A DNA stretch of 10,816 nucleotides, from contig CAMCOJ010000041.1 in assembly GCA_945876405.1 (NCBI GenBank), forward strand, positions 1-10,816, in the 5' to 3' direction. The notes under the pieces are model-generated. The model saw only the letters and a list, made by a program, of their open reading frames with translations, was not told the origin of the DNA and did not search any database. Made by a program: the position numbers and the translations under genes. The stretch's first letter is position 1. Each line of letters starts with the position of its first letter. This document shows positions 1 to 6,725 of the stretch, piece by piece. The stretch comes from an uncultured Ruminococcus sp. (lineage in GTDB: Bacteria > Bacillota > Clostridia > Oscillospirales > Ruminococcaceae).

Positions 1-46
1 AGATTTCTGCCTGTCTCGTGGGCTCGGAGATGTGTATAAGAGACAG
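1..46 (+). other. Nextera adapter plus index (synthetic, not genomic)
   Basis: Bases 13-46 match the Illumina Nextera read-2 transposase adapter, ending in the 19-base Tn5 mosaic end at 28-46. Bases 5-12 (TTCTGCCT) fit the N703 i7 index as it reads in the adapter, and bases 1-4 are the tail of the flow-cell primer. This is untrimmed library sequence. Genomic sequence starts at 47. The same adapter is found inverted at the other end of the contig. Confidence 0.98.
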
Positions 47-443
47 GTATCAGTCCAAGTGCCTTGAATTCAGGTACATAAAGCTCTGTTCCCCGTGTCA
101 GAGAACCAAGATAGAGCAGAGTCGGAATCAGTGCTGAAATACCAGCAAGTCTTTTCGGAAGAACACTGTTGCGTATAAATCCGAATATTCCATAAGAAAA
201 AAGAACTGTTACTGCTATCGCACCAGCGATAAAATAACCGTTTGAAACTTCCACCACACGTGAACCCAGTTCGTCCATTACTATTGAAGGCGTTCCCTTT
301 GCCGAATATACCGCCTGTAAAATAAACGGAGAAGCAATCATAAGTGCAAAAGCTATGATATTTCCAATGATTTTCTTAACCGTGCCGGATATTATTGATT
401 TGACAATAAGTATCGCAGCAAAAATAATACCTATATATGCCAT
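47..443 (-). CDS. Hypothetical multi-pass membrane protein, 3' end cut by contig edge
   Basis: The frame is open from an ATG at 443 down to the adapter junction at 47, giving about 132 residues with no stop, so the C-terminus is missing. The protein begins MAYIGIIFAAILIV and has hydrophobic stretches at about residues 1-18, 23-45, 68-88 and 100-115, separated by short basic or mixed loops, which fits an integral membrane protein. The ATG directly follows the TAA of the DUF1002 gene with no gap. Its ribosome site (GGAGG) lies inside the last codons of that gene, so the two are very probably one operon with coupled translation. I do not recognise the family. The neighbour suggests an envelope role, but that is inference. 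Confidence 0.75.
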
Positions 444-1655
444 TTAGTTTTCCTCCGCTTCTTCAGCAATATTTTCCCCGGCAGCCTCTTCGTTTATATT
501 TTCATTATTTTCCTGCATGTTTTCTTCCGGAATCTCTTCAGAATTATCTTCCTGCGGAATATTTTCCTCCGGTACTTCTTCTCTTTCATTTGCCCTGGAA
601 TCAATATTTTCCTTTAAGCTGTCTGCCGAACTTACTATCTCATCCTTAATTCCGTCTATTGTGCTGAAGATATTGTTCTTAATACCCGTAGTATCAACGT
701 TTATATTTACCTTAAAATCACCGAATACATATTTTATGTAGTTTACGAGATTTACAAAAAACTGTTTGATAAAGTTGTATCCGGTTTCAAGACTCATATC
801 ACCGTTTACCACATTAATGTTGATATTGACGTTAAATCCTTCCTTGATTCTGTCAGTAAGATCCTTAAGTGATTTGCTGAAATCCTTGTCATATTCGAGA
901 GTACTGAATGTCATAAGATATTCCAAAAGCTTGCCGTACATCTCATCCGAAAAACTAATGTTAAACTGCTTAATCGCAGCATCAAGGATATCCCTTGCCT
1001 GTTCTTCGGTAAGATGTTCGTTTGCCGCTTCGGTTTTGATTTCATTCATAAACTCAATAACCTGATCGTTATTTTCCTTTGCGTCAGTACCCTGTTCCTC
1101 TGAAGCCGAAATCTCATCAGTAAGCTCACCTGTAATGATAAGCTCCTGTGTGGCAGTATCCTTCTTTTCCTCATCAAGCTTAACATCAGCGCTGCTCTCA
1201 TAGGCTTTAAGAACACCTGTAAGTGCACCTGTTCCGCTTACTGCAAAAGGTGCAGTAGCATAAACCTGACAGTTTTCAACACCGGCTGTCAGAAGCGCAT
1301 TGGCAATCATGCCTTCTGTTACCCACGTAAGATTTGCAGCCTTAACCACAAGTCCGCCGCTTGACATAGGAAGAATGTACGCACACGACAGGGTTCGTGT
1401 ACCGATAATGTCATCTGATATCTTTCCTTCAAGATAATGTCTCTCCATAGCATTGTCTATGGTGAGAATTTCAACTGCATTCGGATCAATACCAAGTGTA
1501 TTGTACAGAGCAAAAACCTGCTGCTCCGTTAAATCAGCACCCACAGTAACTGTTGGTACTGCATCTGCGCTGATATCTTCAGGAACACCGCAAACACTAA
1601 ACATGCTAAAGGTTAATGCAAAAGCAATTATCCCGGATAAAATTCTCTTTCTCAT
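444..1655 (-). CDS. Exported DUF1002-domain protein with acidic C-terminal tail
   Basis: This 403-residue protein resembles the DUF1002 family (Pfam PF06207; Bacillus YpuA is a member), whose function is unknown. The start at 1655 is chosen over the in-frame ATG at 1676 because AGAGGA lies 7 bases before it and the protein then opens with a clean signal peptide: MRKR, a hydrophobic core at about 6-22, and a likely cleavage after Ala-Asp-Ala near residue 32. The recognisable region covers about residues 36-150 (VPTVTVGADLT, then the conserved ILPMSSGG stretch) and continues to about 255 after a Glu/Asp-rich linker at 155-200. Residues 275-325 contain two short VNIN-type strands. The last 45 residues are dominated by Glu and Asn with repeated P-E-E-N units. 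The protein is probably secreted or held in the cell wall zone. The family call rests on recall of its sequence pattern. Confidence 0.85.
   Translation of the reverse strand: MRKRILSGIIAFALTFSMFSVCGVPEDISADAVPTVTVGADLTEQQVFALYNTLGIDPNAVEILTIDNAMERHYLEGKISDDIIGTRTLSCAYILPMSSGGLVVKAANLTWVTEGMIANALLTAGVENCQVYATAPFAVSGTGALTGVLKAYESSADVKLDEEKKDTATQELIITGELTDEISASEEQGTDAKENNDQVIEFMNEIKTEAANEHLTEEQARDILDAAIKQFNISFSDEMYGKLLEYLMTFSTLEYDKDFSKSLKDLTDRIKEGFNVNININVVNGDMSLETGYNFIKQFFVNLVNYIKYVFGDFKVNINVDTTGIKNNIFSTIDGIKDEIVSSADSLKENIDSRANEREEVPEENIPQEDNSEEIPEENMQENNENINEEAAGENIAEEAEEN
452..456 (-). promoter_or_regulatory. Ribosome binding site inside the DUF1002 stop region
   Basis: On the minus strand GGAGG stands 8 bases before the ATG at 443. 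It is formed by the Glu codons GAG GAA of the upstream protein's acidic tail. The downstream membrane gene therefore has its ribosome site wholly within the coding end of the DUF1002 gene, as expected for translational coupling. Confidence 0.8.
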
Positions 1656-1722
1656 GCTTCCGTCCTCTCTTTTCATCTGCTGAATTTACGAACAAATATA
1701 GAATCTGTTGTGTAGTATAACT

Positions 1723-1751
1723 ATTATATCGCATTTCAAAAATATAATCAA
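1723..1751 (-). promoter_or_regulatory. Sigma-A-type promoter of the DUF1002 operon
   Basis: On the minus strand TTGATT (1751-1746), a 17-base spacer and a perfect TATAAT (1728-1723) lie about 70 bases before the chosen start at 1655. The position and spacing fit a housekeeping promoter for the DUF1002 and membrane-protein pair, separating it from the helicase remnant upstream. Confidence 0.7.
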
Positions 1752-1784
1752 GATTTTTTTGATTCTCTCGCCACCATGCTTTCA

Positions 1785-2542
1785 TTATATCATTCTCGCA
1801 GCTTCCCTATTCATAATACTGCTGAACAGTTTATCATCAATCTCCGTTATCTCCTCAGCAGCTTCTGATTTATCCGCATATGCATCAAATATATTCTGCT
1901 TGTTTTCAAGTATATCGACAATGTGCTCATCAACTGAATTATCACAGAGAAGTCTGTATACTATAACATTTCGTGTCTGTCCCATACGATAGGCACGGGA
2001 TATTGCCTGATTTTCAACTGAAGGTTTAAACTGCGGTTCACATATGACCACCACACTCGCCGACTGAATATTCAGTCCTGTTCCTCCTGCTGTTATCTGA
2101 AGCGGAAGTACAGTACCGGAAGGGGCACTGTCAAACTCATCAATTATTTCCTGACGTCTTTCAGGTGAAACAGAACCGGTTACAGGTTCCAGACATCTGT
2201 GACCAAGCAGTTCAGTAATTTTTGAGACTGTATCCCTGAAAAATGAAAACCGTATATCGCACTGATTTCCACAGCAGAAACAAATGCTATATCAGCGATG
2301 GTTCTGTACCCACTGTCCTTAAGTGATTTTATCCTGAACCCGTTTTTGTTCCTGTTTAGTTCTTCAACAGGAATACCGCTGAGTATCCTGATCAGTTCCT
2401 CCTCAATAAGGGAATCAGATGATGCCTTTATTTCATTTCTGTATTTTTCCGCAGCATTGCGTCCGGCAATAAGGGAATTTTTAAGTGCTTCATGATCGCT
2501 TATGCACTTTTGAACCTGTGCACGTTTAATTTTTTTATTCAT
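1785..2542 (-). pseudogene. SNF2-family helicase, internally deleted and frameshifted
   Basis: Two parts of one helicase gene are joined in different frames. The 5' part (2542 to about 2250) encodes an N-terminal region with the segment SGIPVEELNRNKNGFR (residues 55-70) and a helix-hairpin-helix-like stretch up to about residue 98; this resembles the start of large clostridial SNF2 proteins. It then runs out of frame to a TAA near 2180. The 3' part is open in another frame from about 2250 to the TAA at 1785. It carries the C-terminal helicase lobe: FFRDTVSKI, then ITAGGTGLNIQSAS (motif V) and QAISRAYRMGQ (motif VI, with its arginine finger region). Everything between is missing, including Walker A, the DExH box and the rest of the ATPase lobe, probably several hundred codons. 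An active remodeller is impossible. The alternatives are a real deletion or a misassembly at about 2250. Confidence 0.88.
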
Positions 2543-2598
2543 ACTGTTTATCGTCTCCGGCAGTTTCAGATATGGTCTTTACTTCATTCTATCGTTCC

Positions 2599-2754
2599 TT
2601 ATTTAAATTTTTCCTTACTGCATTTTCCCTGACACTTCCCAGAACAGCACCCGCATGAACACTTACCTGATTTAAGATTTTTAAAAATGCTTACCAGTGC
2701 CTTAATAAATGCTGCTGCAACAAGCAGAATAATGATTATATCCCAGATATTCAT
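2599..2754 (-). CDS. FeoB-associated Cys-rich membrane protein
   Basis: This 51-residue protein has one membrane helix (about residues 4-24, IIIILLVAAAFIKALV), a short basic stretch, and a Cys cluster (Cys32, 34, 36, 37, 41 and 45 within KCSCGCCSGKC), ending in a Lys-rich tail. This layout is that of the FeoB-associated Cys-rich family (Pfam PF12669) found next to feoB in Firmicutes and Bacteroidetes. It probably sits in the membrane beside FeoB and may bind metal at the cytoplasmic face, but its role is not established. Its ATG shares one base with the TGA of feoAB (TGATG), and its ribosome site GGAGG (2765-2761) lies in the last feoAB codons, 6 bases before the start. Longer readings of the frame start inside feoAB and were rejected. 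Confidence 0.93.
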   Translation of the reverse strand: MNIWDIIIILLVAAAFIKALVSIFKNLKSGKCSCGCCSGKCQGKCSKEKFK

Positions 2755-5105
2755 CAGATACCTCCTATAATCAGAAGCACCGCTCTTACCACAAGAGCAG
2801 CAGCCCAGGCAACTGCACACTGCCATACAAGTACTGCCGCCGCCCACTTCGTGCCAAGTTCACGTTTTATTGATGCAATTGCTGCGACGCACGGAGTATA
2901 AAGAAGGCTGAATACAAGGAGTGCAGCTGCTGAAACAGGAGTAAGTGCGCTGACTATATCCCCTGCAAAAAGAATTTCAAAAGTTGAAACTACGCTTTCC
3001 TTTGCAATGAAACCGGAAATAAGCGAGGTGCATATTCTCCAGTCACCAAGTCCGAGGGGCTTGAACAGCGGAACAAACAACCCTGCAATTGCTGCAAGAA
3101 TGCTGTCCTGAGAATCCTTAACCATATTCAGTCCAAAATCAAAACTCTGAAGGAACCATATGATTACTGTAGCAGCCAGGATAACGGTGAATGCCTTTTT
3201 CAGGAAGTCCTCTGCCTTTTCCCAGAGAAGCTGCCCTGTGTTTTTCAGACCCGGCAGTCTGTAATTTGGAAGCTCCATTACAAACGGAACAGCTTCACCT
3301 CTGAAAAGTGTTTCCTTATACAGAAAAGCTGCAAGAATTCCGAACAATATTCCGAGAACGTAAAGTCCCGTCATGATCAGGCCTCCCTTTCCAGGAAAAA
3401 ATGCATTTACAAAGAAAGCGTACACCGGAAGCTTTGCGGTGCAGCTCATAAAAGGAGTTAGAAGAATGGTCATTTTTCTGTCACGGTCACTCGGGAGAAT
3501 ACGTGTTGACATTACAGCAGGCACAGTACATCCGAATCCAATAAGAAGCGGAACAATACTTCGTCCGGAGAGACCGATTTTTCTGAGAAGCTTATCCATA
3601 ACAAATGCAACTCTTGCAATATATCCGCTGTCCTCCAGAAGTGACAGAAACAAAAAAAGGATAACTATTATCGGCAGGAATGAAAGAACTGAACCGACTC
3701 CGGCAAAAAGTCCGTCCATAACAAGGCTGTGAACAGCCGGATTGACACTGAGTAATTCCAGTAAAGATGAAATCCTATCACCTAAACCGTCAATCGCCGT
3801 TTCCATAAGTCCCTGAAGCCATGCACCTATAACGTTAAATGTCAGGAAAAACACTGTCATCATAATAAGTATGAAGCAGGGAATAGCGGTATATTTTCCG
3901 GTCAGTATTCTGTCAAGTTTCTGACTTCGTATATGTTCCCTGCTCTCCTTTGGTTTTACAACAGTCTGACTGCAGACCTTTTCTATAAACGAAAATCTCA
4001 TTTCCGCAATGGCGGCGCTTCTGTCAAGACCGCTTTCTTTTTCCATCTGAATGATGATATGTTCGAGCATTTCCTCTTCGTTTTCTTCAAGCTCAAGCTG
4101 TTTTTTTATCAGCTCATCACCCTCGACAACTTTTCCCGCTGCAAAACGAACCGGAATCCCTGCTTTGACCGCATGATCCGAAATAAGATGTTCAACCGCA
4201 TGCATACATCTGTGAACTGCACCGCCTGAATCAGCTATATCACAGTAATCCTGCGGGCATGGTTTTTCCTGATATTTTGCAATATGAAGAGCGTGTTCAA
4301 CAAGTTCATCAACGCCCTGATTCTTTGCCGCTGAGATTGGAACAACCGGAACACCGAGAAGTGCCTCCATTCCGTTTATATCGACAAGACCTGAATTTGC
4401 TGTCATCTCATCCATCATATTAAGAGCAATAACCATAGGAACTCCCATCTCAAGAAGCTGCATAGTCAGATAGAGGTTTCTCTCAATATTCGTTGCATCA
4501 ACTATATTTATTATTGCTTTAGGTTTTTCCTTAAGTACAAAATTTCGTGAAACTATCTCCTCACTTGTATAAGGTGACATGGAATAAATGCCCGGAAGAT
4601 CAGTAACAAGTGTCTTTGTATTTCCTTTTATCGGACCGTCTTTCCTGTCTACTGTAACCCCTGGAAAATTTCCGACATGCTGGTTTGACCCGGTAAGCTG
4701 ATTGAAAAGTGTAGTCTTTCCGCAGTTCTGGTTTCCGACAAGTGCATATGTAAGAACTGTTCCGTCCGGAAGTACATTTTTGTCATCCGTTTCATGATTA
4801 TGATATTTTCCGCTCTCGCCAAGTCCCGGATGAGCAGTTTTACTGATTTTTTCAGCACGTTTATGTTTTCCGCTCACTGCCGTAACCGGTTCAACCTCTA
4901 TTCTGCCTGCATCCTCAAGCCGGAGTGTAAGTTCATAACCTCTTATCCTTATCTCCATAGGATCTCCCATCGGAGCCAGTTTAACAACTGATATCTCAGT
5001 TCCAGGAATTACACCCATATCGAGAAAATGCTGCCTGAGTGAACCTTCTCCTCCTACGGCTGTAATCACTGCATCTGAGCCAACTGAAAGCTCTTTTAAC
5101 TTCAT
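2754..5105 (-). CDS. feoB: FeoA-FeoB fusion, ferrous iron transporter
   Basis: This 783-residue protein imports Fe2+ across the cytoplasmic membrane under low-oxygen conditions. Residues 1-75 form a FeoA (SH3-like) domain. A linker at about 78-115 is rich in Lys and His. The GTPase domain follows: G1 GNQNCGKTT (124-132), switch I VGNFPGVTV (144-152), G3 DLPG (169-172), G4 NMMD (229-232) and G5 ISAAK (257-261). The spacer helices end near 385, and the permease core runs from about 405 to 783. It contains the gate motifs LLEDSGYIARVAF (489-501), GFGCTVPAVMSTR (523-535, Cys526) and PFMSCTAKLP (551-560), plus YTPCVAA (736-742). All motifs are intact and the length is normal for the fused form. 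The start at 5105 has AGGAGG 7 bases upstream; the in-frame ATG at 5135 has none. The gene forms an operon with the Cys-rich gene after it. Confidence 0.97.
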   Translation of the reverse strand: MKLKELSVGSDAVITAVGGEGSLRQHFLDMGVIPGTEISVVKLAPMGDPMEIRIRGYELTLRLEDAGRIEVEPVTAVSGKHKRAEKISKTAHPGLGESGKYHNHETDDKNVLPDGTVLTYALVGNQNCGKTTLFNQLTGSNQHVGNFPGVTVDRKDGPIKGNTKTLVTDLPGIYSMSPYTSEEIVSRNFVLKEKPKAIINIVDATNIERNLYLTMQLLEMGVPMVIALNMMDEMTANSGLVDINGMEALLGVPVVPISAAKNQGVDELVEHALHIAKYQEKPCPQDYCDIADSGGAVHRCMHAVEHLISDHAVKAGIPVRFAAGKVVEGDELIKKQLELEENEEEMLEHIIIQMEKESGLDRSAAIAEMRFSFIEKVCSQTVVKPKESREHIRSQKLDRILTGKYTAIPCFILIMMTVFFLTFNVIGAWLQGLMETAIDGLGDRISSLLELLSVNPAVHSLVMDGLFAGVGSVLSFLPIIVILFLFLSLLEDSGYIARVAFVMDKLLRKIGLSGRSIVPLLIGFGCTVPAVMSTRILPSDRDRKMTILLTPFMSCTAKLPVYAFFVNAFFPGKGGLIMTGLYVLGILFGILAAFLYKETLFRGEAVPFVMELPNYRLPGLKNTGQLLWEKAEDFLKKAFTVILAATVIIWFLQSFDFGLNMVKDSQDSILAAIAGLFVPLFKPLGLGDWRICTSLISGFIAKESVVSTFEILFAGDIVSALTPVSAAALLVFSLLYTPCVAAIASIKRELGTKWAAAVLVWQCAVAWAAALVVRAVLLIIGGI
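2761..2765 (-). promoter_or_regulatory. Ribosome binding site overlapping the feoAB 3' end
   Basis: GGAGG on the minus strand is formed by the Gly-Gly codons at the end of FeoAB and stands 6 bases before the ATG at 2754. It fixes the start of the small Cys-rich partner and supports coupled translation with the transporter. Confidence 0.85.
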
Positions 5106-5137
5106 GACACGTCCTCCTCTCGTAAATAACCACAAAA

Positions 5138-5166
5138 ATTATAGCACATTTTCAGAGAAAAGTACA
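5138..5166 (-). promoter_or_regulatory. Likely promoter of the feoAB operon
   Basis: A perfect TATAAT (5143-5138) preceded by TGC (extended -10) lies about 33 bases before the feoAB start. The -35 position holds only a weak TGTACT (5166-5161) at 17-base spacing. A weak -35 beside a strong extended -10 is compatible with regulated expression. I could not recognise a convincing Fur or DtxR-type operator in the gap. Confidence 0.5.
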
Positions 5167-5182
5167 GAGCATAAAAGGCTTA

Positions 5183-5211
5183 TTGACTAAAAAAATTTCG
5201 CATGATATAAT
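5183..5211 (+). promoter_or_regulatory. Strong promoter of the gene at 5243, divergent to feoAB
   Basis: TTGACT (5183-5188), a 17-base spacer ending in TGA, and TATAAT (5206-5211) form a near-consensus promoter with an extended -10. Transcription would begin near 5218, leaving a 25-base leader before the ATG at 5243. It matches the promoter at 6726-6754 at 26 of 31 bases, counting from the TA before TTGACT. Confidence 0.82.
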
Positions 5212-5242
5212 TATGGCAAAAGAAAAATGCGGGTGAGGAAAT

Positions 5243-6007
5243 ATGAAAAAAATAAACCGCACACCTCTCATGAAATTATACCTGCTGAAATTTATTTTCA
5301 GACTCAGTGTGTTTTTCAGCATACTGGTGATATATTTAACGCACAGAAATATTCTTGTGGATTTCATGACGCACAGATTTTTCAGTATAAAAGAATACGG
5401 AATCTGTCCGCTTCATATCCTGTGGGCCGCATTTATGTTCATGATGATAAGGCATCTCTTCCCTCCCGATGTTTTCACCATGGCTCTGAAAAAAGAAAAG
5501 CGTGAAGAGTTTAATGAGATTCCGGACTATGACAAACTGGAACTGTTCAGATTTATTCAGGAGCAGAATATCCGGGCCTGGACTGTAATGCTAATATGGC
5601 TTTCGGTTAATGCAGTTTTTGCTGTGCTCTATCTCTTTGGCATAATCAAAAGTGCTGATTTGCTGATGCTTTCTGTATTTTATTTTCTGTGTGACTACAT
5701 ATGTATTATATTCTACTGTCCGTTTCAGGACTTTATTATGAAGAACAAATGCTGCGTAAACTGCAGAATATATGACTGGGGACATTTCATGATGTTCACG
5801 CCGATGCTTTTTATCAAAAATTTCTTCAGCTGGAGTCTGTTCTTCACTTCTCTGGTTGTACTGATAAAATGGGAAATTGTCTATGCAAAACACCCTGAAC
5901 GCTTCTGGAGCGGTTCAAACCTGAAACTTCAGTGCAGTTCATGTAAAGACAGGACATGCCAGATTAAAAAAAATATCAGGATCAGCATACAAAAACTCCA
6001 AAAATAA
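5243..6007 (+). CDS. Uncharacterised membrane protein with paired Cys motifs
   Basis: This protein has 254 residues. Hydrophobic segments are at about 14-33, 55-70, 112-134, 139-159 and 183-209, so it is a multi-pass membrane protein with a charged loop at about 82-110. Two Cys clusters stand out: KCCVNCRIYDWGH (169-181; Cys170, 171, 174, then His181) and CSSCKDRTC (231-239; Cys231, 234, 239) in the basic C-terminal tail. A conserved-looking YAKHPERFW lies between them. I recall similar hypothetical proteins in other Clostridia but no named function. The Cys spacing suggests metal binding or a redox pair, and the divergent position next to feoAB hints at iron; both points are inference. The ribosome site is a modest GAGG 4 bases before the ATG. 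No terminator was seen after it. Confidence 0.85.
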   Translation: MKKINRTPLMKLYLLKFIFRLSVFFSILVIYLTHRNILVDFMTHRFFSIKEYGICPLHILWAAFMFMMIRHLFPPDVFTMALKKEKREEFNEIPDYDKLELFRFIQEQNIRAWTVMLIWLSVNAVFAVLYLFGIIKSADLLMLSVFYFLCDYICIIFYCPFQDFIMKNKCCVNCRIYDWGHFMMFTPMLFIKNFFSWSLFFTSLVVLIKWEIVYAKHPERFWSGSNLKLQCSSCKDRTCQIKKNIRISIQKLQK

Positions 6008-6035
6008 GGCATTAACCGACTATACTTTCCGTAGG

Positions 6036-6064
6036 TTGTATTTCTCCGTGTTGTATGTTAGAAT
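6036..6064 (+). promoter_or_regulatory. Likely promoter of the HTH-desulfoferrodoxin gene
   Basis: TTGTAT (6036-6041), a 17-base spacer and TAGAAT (6059-6064) lie 27 bases before the ATG at 6092. Each hexamer differs somewhat from consensus, so this is a moderate call. Read-through from the gene before is also possible, since only 84 bases separate the two genes and no hairpin lies between them. Confidence 0.55.
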
Positions 6065-6091
6065 GAAATCACAACGAAAGGAGTGATAATC

Positions 6092-6676
6092 ATGAACAAC
6101 TACATTACAGCAGCGACAATCAAAATGCTGCGTGAAAAATCAAAAATGACACAGGAACAGCTTGCTGATATTATTTCAGTAAGTGCAAAAACAGTTTCAA
6201 AGTGGGAAACAGGACGAGGTCTTCCGGATATCACCCTTCTGGAACCGCTTGCCTCCGCACTTAAAATTTCAGTAGCTGAACTTCTTACCGGCAACTGTGT
6301 TGAAAACACCAACAAATCCGGAAACATGCTTAAAACAAGATTTTATGTATGTCCGGTATGCGGAAACATTATTTATTCAACCGGTGAAACACATATCAGC
6401 TGCTGCGGAATCACCCTTCCCGCTCTTGAACCTGAAAACGATGAGGATAATCTTATGAATATCGAACGTGTCGAAGATGAGTATTTCATTTCCATTGATC
6501 ATGAAATGACCAAAACTCATTATATATCATTCGCAGCATACGTTACCAGCGACAAGGTTCAAATGATAAAATTCTATCCGGAAGGAAACGCTGAAACGAG
6601 ATTCTTCATCCGTGGTACAGGTTATCTTTATTTTTACTGTAATCACCACGGACTTTTCAGAAAACTTATCAGATAA
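6092..6676 (+). CDS. XRE-type HTH regulator fused to a desulfoferrodoxin-like domain
   Basis: This protein has 194 residues. Residues 6-66 are an HTH_3/XRE DNA-binding domain (MTQEQLADIISVSAKTVSKW, 19-38, then GRGLPDITLL). After a short linker, FYVCPVCGNII (84-94) and HISCCG (101-106) give Cys87, Cys90, Cys104 and Cys105, the Cys4 pattern of desulforedoxin. Then DHEMTKTHYISF (136-147) and YCNHHGLF (182-189) match the HPMTEEHYI and YCNLHGLW signatures of superoxide reductase, supplying His137, His143, Cys183 and His186. The first His of the usual EKHVP motif seems to be Asn120. The likely role is a cytoplasmic transcription factor that senses iron, superoxide or another redox signal; the target is unknown. 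The start at 6092 has AAAGGAG 8 bases before it; the GTG at 6083 was rejected. The domain call is from motif recognition, and the sensory role is inference. Confidence 0.87.
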   Translation: MNNYITAATIKMLREKSKMTQEQLADIISVSAKTVSKWETGRGLPDITLLEPLASALKISVAELLTGNCVENTNKSGNMLKTRFYVCPVCGNIIYSTGETHISCCGITLPALEPENDEDNLMNIERVEDEYFISIDHEMTKTHYISFAAYVTSDKVQMIKFYPEGNAETRFFIRGTGYLYFYCNHHGLFRKLIR

Positions 6677-6679
6677 ATA

Positions 6680-6725
6680 ACAGTGAACGTAAAAAACTTT
6701 TTTGCGTTCACTGTATTTATTTTTA
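6680..6725 (+). terminator. Rho-independent terminator after the HTH-desulfoferrodoxin gene
   Basis: ACAGTGAACG (6680-6689) pairs perfectly with CGTTCACTGT (6705-6714) around a 15-base A/T-rich loop, and is followed by a T-rich run. The hairpin starts 4 bases after the stop codon and directly precedes the next promoter, so it isolates the two transcripts. Confidence 0.85.

Noticed and set aside
437..1228. Open frames opposite or shifted within the DUF1002 gene
   Set aside because: Their composition reflects the Glu/Asn-rich tail read on the other strand or in another frame; no independent gene signals.
2755..2847. Longer form of the FeoB-associated protein with an extra Cys-rich N-terminus
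   Set aside because: This extension lies wholly inside feoAB in another frame. The ATG at 2754 has its own GGAGG and begins directly before the membrane helix.
3373..4229. Plus-strand open frames opposite feoAB
   Set aside because: They are antisense shadows of a clearly conserved gene, with no ribosome sites or recognisable domains.
5106..5242. Fur or DtxR-type operator in the feoAB divergent gap
   Set aside because: The gap is A/T-rich and has short palindromes such as ATAATTAT, but none matches a known metal-regulator box well enough to call.
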